A DNA stretch of 64,000 nt from Rhizobium viscosum (lineage in GTDB: Bacteria > Pseudomonadota > Alphaproteobacteria > Rhizobiales > Rhizobiaceae): contig NZ_JADBEC010000002.1 in NCBI RefSeq assembly GCF_014873945.1, forward strand, positions 1 to 64,000. Reading direction: 5' to 3'. This document shows, piece after piece, positions 60,501 to 64,000 of the stretch. Positions within the stretch are counted from its first letter, which is position 1. Each line of letters opens with the position of its first letter. Position numbers and translations under genes: made by a program. The notes beneath the pieces were generated by a model. The model was not told where the DNA came from. It worked only from the letters and a program-made list of their open reading frames with translations, and searched no databases.

Positions 60501-61163
60501 TTTCGCGTTCTGGTCGAGGCGGATATTCCGATGAATGCCGGCTGCCTGCGGCCGATCCGTATCGTCATTCCCGACGGCACCATGCTGACGCCGGCCTATC
60601 CGGCTGCCGTCGTTGCCGGCAATGTCGAAGTCAGCCAGGCCGTGACCAATTGCCTGATTGGTGCCGTCGGCGCCATGGCCGCAGCCCAGGGCACGATGAA
60701 CAACCTGACCTTCGGCAACGACAAGTACCAATATTACGAAACCATCTGCTCCGGCGCGCCGGCAGGCCCGGGCTTCAACGGTGCGGATGCCGTGCATACG
60801 CACATGACCAATTCGCGCCTTACTGATCCGGAAATTCTGGAGAGCCGTTTCCCCGTTGTGCTCGAGGATTTCCATATCCGGCCAAACTCCGGCGGTCGTG
60901 GACGGTGGCATGCCGGCAATGGCACTCAGCGCACGATCCGTACGCTCGAGAAGCTGGAATTTGCCGTTCTCTCCGGCCATCGCCGCGTAGCGCCTTTTGG
61001 CCTGAAGGGAGGCGAGGACGGGCAGACTGGTCGCAACTATGTTCGACGAAACGACGGCACGATCGATGAGTTGATTGGTGCCGCACATACGGTGCTGGAG
61101 GCGGGTGAAGCCTTTACTGTCGTCACGCCAACAGGCGGCGGATACGGACCGAGAGATGCCTGA
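57522..61163 (+). CDS. 5-oxoprolinase/hydantoinase (fused HyuA-HyuB)
   Basis: 1213 aa. The HyuA half (about 12-700) begins FWIDRGGTFTDIVGRDPSG and contains GTTVATNALLERKG, a phosphate loop-like LSGPAGGVVGLAKTG and VIGFDMGGTSTDVAHFDGDY. The HyuB half starts near 708 (MLEIFNNLFMSIAEQMG) and has SRGHHADIGGISPGSMSP and GGRGRWHAGNGTQR. Fusion of both halves in one chain is the layout of eukaryotic-type 5-oxoprolinase, which opens 5-oxoproline to glutamate using ATP. Hydantoin or N-methylhydantoin substrates are also possible. ATG 57522 with GGGAAACGG upstream. It follows the amino-acid importer and precedes a MarR-type regulator. Confidence 0.9.
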   Translation: MAEAILSGIGAGSWDFWIDRGGTFTDIVGRDPSGALHARKVLSENPEAYRDAAVHGIRLHLSLTAAEQIPAGVIGEVRMGTTVATNALLERKGEPLALVTTKGFRDALRIGYQERKKIFATEIIKPEALYQDVVELDERVLADGTVEANLDEAATEAALRDLRAKGYRAVAIVFMHAYKYPAHEAAVAKIARAIGFEQVSVSHEVSPLIKLVGRGDTTVVDAYLSPVLGGYVRQVSDELDVARTGARVMFMMSSGGLTAADMFQGKDAILSGPAGGVVGLAKTGEQAGFGHVIGFDMGGTSTDVAHFDGDYERAFETEVAGVRVRAPMMLIHTVAAGGGSILHFESGRFRVGPDSAGAFPGPACYRNGGPLAVTDANVMAGKLLPDFFPAIFGPNQDQPLDVDTVRQKFVELAAEIGDGRSPEEVADGFIRIAVANMVEAIKKISVQRGYDVTRYALNCFGGAGGQHACLVADALGMKSILLHPMSGLLSAYGMGLADIRSARQKALGVPLDTDAPAAIATLGRELQGECRPALVAQGVETEKIKTALRAHIRYAGTDTLLAVEVLFPQDDDAARLRREFEILHKRRFGFVAEDKPLVVEAVEVECIGGAAAEIDVDRGKAGEGEASPIRRTLFHSQGESHDAAVVLRDGILPGQTVTGPAIIIEPNQTIIVEDGWQATLTVRDHIVLTRIKALPERTAIGTKADPVMLEIFNNLFMSIAEQMGVTLQNTAYSVNIKERLDFSCAVFDADGNLVANAPHMPVHLGSMDASVATAIRENPIIHPGDVFLINAPYNGGTHLPDLTVCTPVFDDAGARIRFWVASRGHHADIGGISPGSMSPLATHIEEEGVYIDNFKLLDRGKFREDALADLLTGARYPVRTLAQNVNDLKAQVAANEKGVAELKKMIALFGEDVVDAYMGHVQDNAAESVRRVLDRLPDGEFSYEMDQGCKIVVRISIDREKREATVDFTGTSAQRPDNFNAPAPVTRAAVLYVFRVLVEADIPMNAGCLRPIRIVIPDGTMLTPAYPAAVVAGNVEVSQAVTNCLIGAVGAMAAAQGTMNNLTFGNDKYQYYETICSGAPAGPGFNGADAVHTHMTNSRLTDPEILESRFPVVLEDFHIRPNSGGRGRWHAGNGTQRTIRTLEKLEFAVLSGHRRVAPFGLKGGEDGQTGRNYVRRNDGTIDELIGAAHTVLEAGEAFTVVTPTGGGYGPRDA

Positions 61164-61187
61164 GTATTTGGGATGAAAGGGCTTTCC

Positions 61188-61718
61188 ATGGAGAAATCGA
61201 AAGACCAAAAGGCGCCCCGTGACCTTATTGTCTCGTCGGCCCATCTGGCGCTCGGCAGTTCGCCGGCTCTCTCGGAGCTTGAATACGGGTCGGTCCTCTT
61301 TTCCCACGCTTTCAATCGCTGGATGGTACGCTGCATGGCGGCTGCTGGGGTGCCGAGCCTGTCGCCGGTGGAAATACTGATCATTCACTCGGTCCGCCAT
61401 CGCGACCGGCCGAAGACATTGTCCGACCTTTGCCTCGTGCTCGATATCGAAGACACGCATGTTGCCAACTACGCGGTGAAAAAGCTTGATGCAGCCGGCC
61501 TCGTCAAAACCGGAAAATCCGGCAAGGAAAAAGTCATCCAGGTCACCGACAAGGGCCTGGAGGCGCTGACGCGTTATTCGGAAATCCGCGAGCGGCTTCT
61601 GGTCGAGGCGACGAAAGTGTCGGGACTGTCGCAGGACGATCTGTCCAGCATCGCCTCCCATTTGAGAGCTCTTTCGGGCTATTACGAGCAGGCGGCGAGA
61701 TCAGCGGCAACCTTATGA
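61188..61718 (+). CDS. MarR-type winged-helix regulator
   Basis: About 176 aa. The middle carries a winged helix: LSPVEILIIHSVRHRDRPKT, LSDLCLVLDIEDTHVANYAV and KLDAAGLVKTGKSGKEKVIQ, with a C-terminal dimer helix. ATG 61188 (MEKSKDQK) has AAGGG 6-7 nt upstream; ATG 61173 would add five residues. It begins 24 nt after the oxoprolinase stop, so it is probably co-transcribed and may regulate that gene or the importer. It is convergent with the dipeptide-binding protein gene. Confidence 0.84.
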   Translation: MEKSKDQKAPRDLIVSSAHLALGSSPALSELEYGSVLFSHAFNRWMVRCMAAAGVPSLSPVEILIIHSVRHRDRPKTLSDLCLVLDIEDTHVANYAVKKLDAAGLVKTGKSGKEKVIQVTDKGLEALTRYSEIRERLLVEATKVSGLSQDDLSSIASHLRALSGYYEQAARSAATL

Positions 61719-61847
61719 TCGAAACGGTCGAGAGCAGAGACGCCGCCTTTCTCTCCGCTCTCTAACCAGCGTCCGTCGGCATTTCCGCTCTCTCGTCAAA
61801 AGCGTGCCCCGCCCTTCAAAAGCGGAGTACGCTAGCGAGACCCTGGC

Positions 61848-63362
61848 TCAGTTCTTGACCGTGTCTTCCAAGAAGAAGCGACCGAGCGGGTTCTGATAGA
61901 AGTTGTCGATGTTCTTGCGCGCCACGTTGATATAGGGGCTGTAGTAGAGATCAATCCAGTTGACGTCGTCCTTCGCCATCTTCTGCAAGTCGATATACAT
62001 CTGCTCGCGCTTCTTGGGATCGAGTTCCAGGCGGGCCTTGGCGACCAGCTCCTTCACCGCTTCGTTCTTGTAGTTGGTCAGGTAGTTGTTGTTGGAATCG
62101 TGGCCGAGCACGAAGGTCGTCTTCTGGTCCGGGTCGAGAATGTCGTTGGTCCAATAGTTAACCGAGATGTCGTAGTCCCCGGCAACCGTCATGTCCCATT
62201 CCTGGCTGGGGTCGACCTTCTGCAGGTTGGCGGTGATGCCGGCCTTGGCGAGCTGCTGCTGCACCAGCACGGCCGTCTGTTCATCCACCTCGTCGCCGGC
62301 GCGGATCAGGTAGTTCAGCGTCAGGTTGGAGACGCCGGCATCGGCGAGCAGCTTCTTGGCCTTATCAGGATCATAAGGACGCTTCAGGTTGTCGGAGTAA
62401 TAGTAGAGAGCGCCCTTCGGAATGTAGGAATTGGCAACCGTGCCCTGACCGAAGGTAACGGCATCGACGATTGCCTTCTTGTCGATTGCAAGATCGAGTG
62501 CCTGGCGCACTTCCTTCTTGCCGAGATCGCCATGCGCATGGTTGATCAGCAGGTGATCTTCACGCGTCGAAGGGTCGATCAGCACGTTGAGGCCGGCGTC
62601 CTTCTTCAGCTCCTCGACGCGTGAGAAGGGCACGAAGATGGCGGCATCGAGCTGGCCTGCCTGCACATTCAGCATGCGGGTATTGTCGTCGGGCACCGAG
62701 ATCCATTCGACGCCGTCGAGCTTCACGCGGTCGGCCTGCCAGAAGTTCGGGTTCTTCTTCAGGATGACGCGGTCGCCGCGCCGCCATTCGTCGACGACGA
62801 AGGCACCGGATGCGATCGGCTTTTCGCCGTAGGCTTCGGCACCCATGGATTCGATGCCCGCCTTGGAGATGACGGATGCGTTCGGCAGGGCGAGCGTCGA
62901 GAGGAAGGGAGCGGACGGATTCTTCAGCTTGATTGTCAGCGTGTGCGGGTCGGTGGCAATGGCGGTGTCGATCACCTTATAGGAATCGCTCCAGAGCGAA
63001 CCGGCGTCATCGCGGATGCGCAGCAGGCTGAAGGCCGCGTCTTCCGCCGTCAGTGGCGAACCGTCAGAGAATTTCGCGTCGCGGATCTTGAAGACGTAGG
63101 TCAGGCCATCGTCGGAGACGGTCCAGCTTTCGGCAAGGCCGGGCTCCAGCTTGGTGCCGGTCTTGTCGACGCGGATGAGCACGTCATAGACGTTGGAGAA
63201 GACCCAGTTGTCGATGTTCTGGGCCGTCTTGATCGGATCGAATGTCGTCGAATCCTCACGGCGGCCGATGGTGAGCACGCCGGCGGCTTCGGCGTAGGAT
63301 GCGCTGAGCGTCAGGCCCGCAAGAAGCGCTGCAAGCCCGATTGATTTCCATCTGGTGATCAT
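61848..63362 (-). CDS. Dipeptide/oligopeptide-type ABC binding protein (SBP_bac_5)
   Basis: 504 aa. The signal peptide MITRWKSIGLAALLAGLTLS is cleaved near YAEAAG. The mature chain has family-5 features: REDSTTFDPIKTAQNIDNWV, LAESWTVSDDGLTYVFKIRD, FSDGSPLTAEDAAFSL and VRQALDLAIDKKAIVDAVTF. ATG 63362 with AAGGGAA upstream. It lies 19 nt after the ABC ATPase gene entering from the right edge, so the order is ATPase(s) first and binding protein last. The ligand may be a peptide, an opine or an oligosaccharide; not resolvable here. Confidence 0.9.
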   Translation of the reverse strand: MITRWKSIGLAALLAGLTLSASYAEAAGVLTIGRREDSTTFDPIKTAQNIDNWVFSNVYDVLIRVDKTGTKLEPGLAESWTVSDDGLTYVFKIRDAKFSDGSPLTAEDAAFSLLRIRDDAGSLWSDSYKVIDTAIATDPHTLTIKLKNPSAPFLSTLALPNASVISKAGIESMGAEAYGEKPIASGAFVVDEWRRGDRVILKKNPNFWQADRVKLDGVEWISVPDDNTRMLNVQAGQLDAAIFVPFSRVEELKKDAGLNVLIDPSTREDHLLINHAHGDLGKKEVRQALDLAIDKKAIVDAVTFGQGTVANSYIPKGALYYYSDNLKRPYDPDKAKKLLADAGVSNLTLNYLIRAGDEVDEQTAVLVQQQLAKAGITANLQKVDPSQEWDMTVAGDYDISVNYWTNDILDPDQKTTFVLGHDSNNNYLTNYKNEAVKELVAKARLELDPKKREQMYIDLQKMAKDDVNWIDLYYSPYINVARKNIDNFYQNPLGRFFLEDTVKN

Positions 63363-63381
63363 GCGTTCGTTCCCTTCGTTG

Positions 63382-64000
63382 TTATGGCATGCGTTTGACG
63401 GGGAGAGCCGGCATCGATTGCAATTCGTCTTCCAAGCTGGCGCTACTCAGAAGCGGCTTATCCGGGTCGATGTCGGGAATGGCGGCAATCAACGCCGCGG
63501 TATAGGGATGTTTCGGCCGCGCGAAGACCTCTTCCGAGAGGCCTTCCTCGACAATCTCGCCGCGGTACATGACGACGACGCGTTCGCAGAGATTGCGCAC
63601 GATCGCCAGATCATGGGCGATAAACATCAGCGTCAGGTTCATCTTGGCGGTGAGTTCGCGGAAAAGCGCGATGATCTGTGCCTGGATCGTCACGTCGAGG
63701 GCCGCAACACATTCATCGGCAATGATGAGCTTCGGATCGACAGCGAGCGCCCGGGCGATGCCTGCGCGCTGACACTGGCCGCCGCTCATGCTGCGGGGTT
63801 TGCGGTTGGCAAACTCCCGCTCCAGCCCGACAAGATCGAGCAATTCGTCAATCCTTTCCGGAATGGCCGATGCCGGCACCTTGCCCTGCACCTTCAGCAC
63901 CTCGGTAAGCATCTGCCCGATCGTGAGGCGCGGATTGAGTGCGTTATAAGGGTCCTGAAAGACCATGGCCGTCTCACGCCGCAGCTTCGCAAGACCGGCA
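63382..64000 (-). CDS. Oligopeptide-type ABC transporter ATPase (C-terminal part, runs in from right edge)
   Basis: About 205 C-terminal residues are visible. The Q-loop is MVFQDPYNALNPRLTIGQML, the signature is variant (RSMSGGQCQRAGIARAL, with Met and Cys at usually Leu and Arg/Gln positions), Walker B is LIIADECVAALDV, and the switch His is in FIAHDLAIVRNL. The OppF/DppF-type tail (HPYTAALIAAIPDIDP) follows. The Walker A part lies beyond the window. DECVAALD instead of the common DEPVSALD is unusual but seen in some members. It is upstream of the binding-protein gene in the same operon. Confidence 0.9.
   Translation of the reverse strand, partial: AGLAKLRRETAMVFQDPYNALNPRLTIGQMLTEVLKVQGKVPASAIPERIDELLDLVGLEREFANRKPRSMSGGQCQRAGIARALAVDPKLIIADECVAALDVTIQAQIIALFRELTAKMNLTLMFIAHDLAIVRNLCERVVVMYRGEIVEEGLSEEVFARPKHPYTAALIAAIPDIDPDKPLLSSASLEDELQSMPALPVKRMP

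Overview
The window looks like accessory replicon or chromid DNA of a Rhizobium of the leguminosarum/etli/tropici group. The grounds are high GC with strong GC3 bias in genes, many ABC uptake operons each tied to a small catabolic pathway, a rhamnose locus of the rhizobial RhaRSTP/RhaDI type, and many SDR and ROK/DeoR/IclR/GntR/MarR proteins. Species is inferred from gene content only. No tRNA, rRNA, IS element, CRISPR or replication origin was seen.

Layout. (1) 1-7.5 kb: L-rhamnose use. rhaR-rhaS-rhaT-rhaP run leftward off the edge and rhaD-rhaI run rightward. They are separated by a 19-bp near-perfect inverted repeat that includes the -35 box of both divergent promoters. (2) 7.5-10.6 kb: an ECF41-type sigma factor with its signature promoter, a carboxymuconolactone-decarboxylase-family gene with a second matching promoter, a RibD-C reductase, a HAD phosphatase and a flavoprotein remnant. 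(3) 10.7-21.3 kb: IclR and TetR regulators, small proteins, an amidase and TIM-barrel isomerase pair, pobR-pobA, a tartrate/D-malate dehydrogenase, an aldehyde-dehydrogenase remnant and an HpcH/HpaI aldolase.

(4) 21.3-32.9 kb: a hexitol (galactitol/D-altritol type) island. A leftward ABC importer with an L-xylulose-reductase-like SDR faces a rightward operon of ketose 3-epimerase, ROK regulator, PfkB kinase, GatZ/KbaZ-like protein, ribitol-dehydrogenase-like SDR and galactitol-dehydrogenase-like SDR. Together they can import a hexitol, oxidise it, epimerise and phosphorylate the ketose, and feed fructose-6-phosphate or triose phosphates. (5) 33-35 kb: MarR repressor and FAD monooxygenase with two identically spaced operators. 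(6) 35-41.7 kb: two small helical proteins flanking an acyltransferase, a secreted RTX calcium-binding protein and a periplasmic alpha/beta hydrolase, with long intergenic gaps. (7) 41.8-48.3 kb: MgtC-like protein, oxyR-katG, a diguanylate cyclase and a small protein.

(8) 48.4-51.4 kb: a betaine/choline-type ABC importer (V-W-X). (9) 51.9-61.7 kb: GntR regulator, kduI-kduD, a polar amino-acid-type ABC importer, a fused HyuA-HyuB 5-oxoprolinase and a MarR-type regulator. (10) 61.8-64 kb: a dipeptide-type binding protein and a truncated ABC ATPase running in from the right edge.

The observations I rate highest are the predicted ECF41 mini-regulon with a variant sigma factor, the rhamnose divergent promoter dyad, the reconstructed hexitol pathway, the paired MarR operators, hairpins placed directly after the binding-protein gene in three ABC operons, and two gene remnants.
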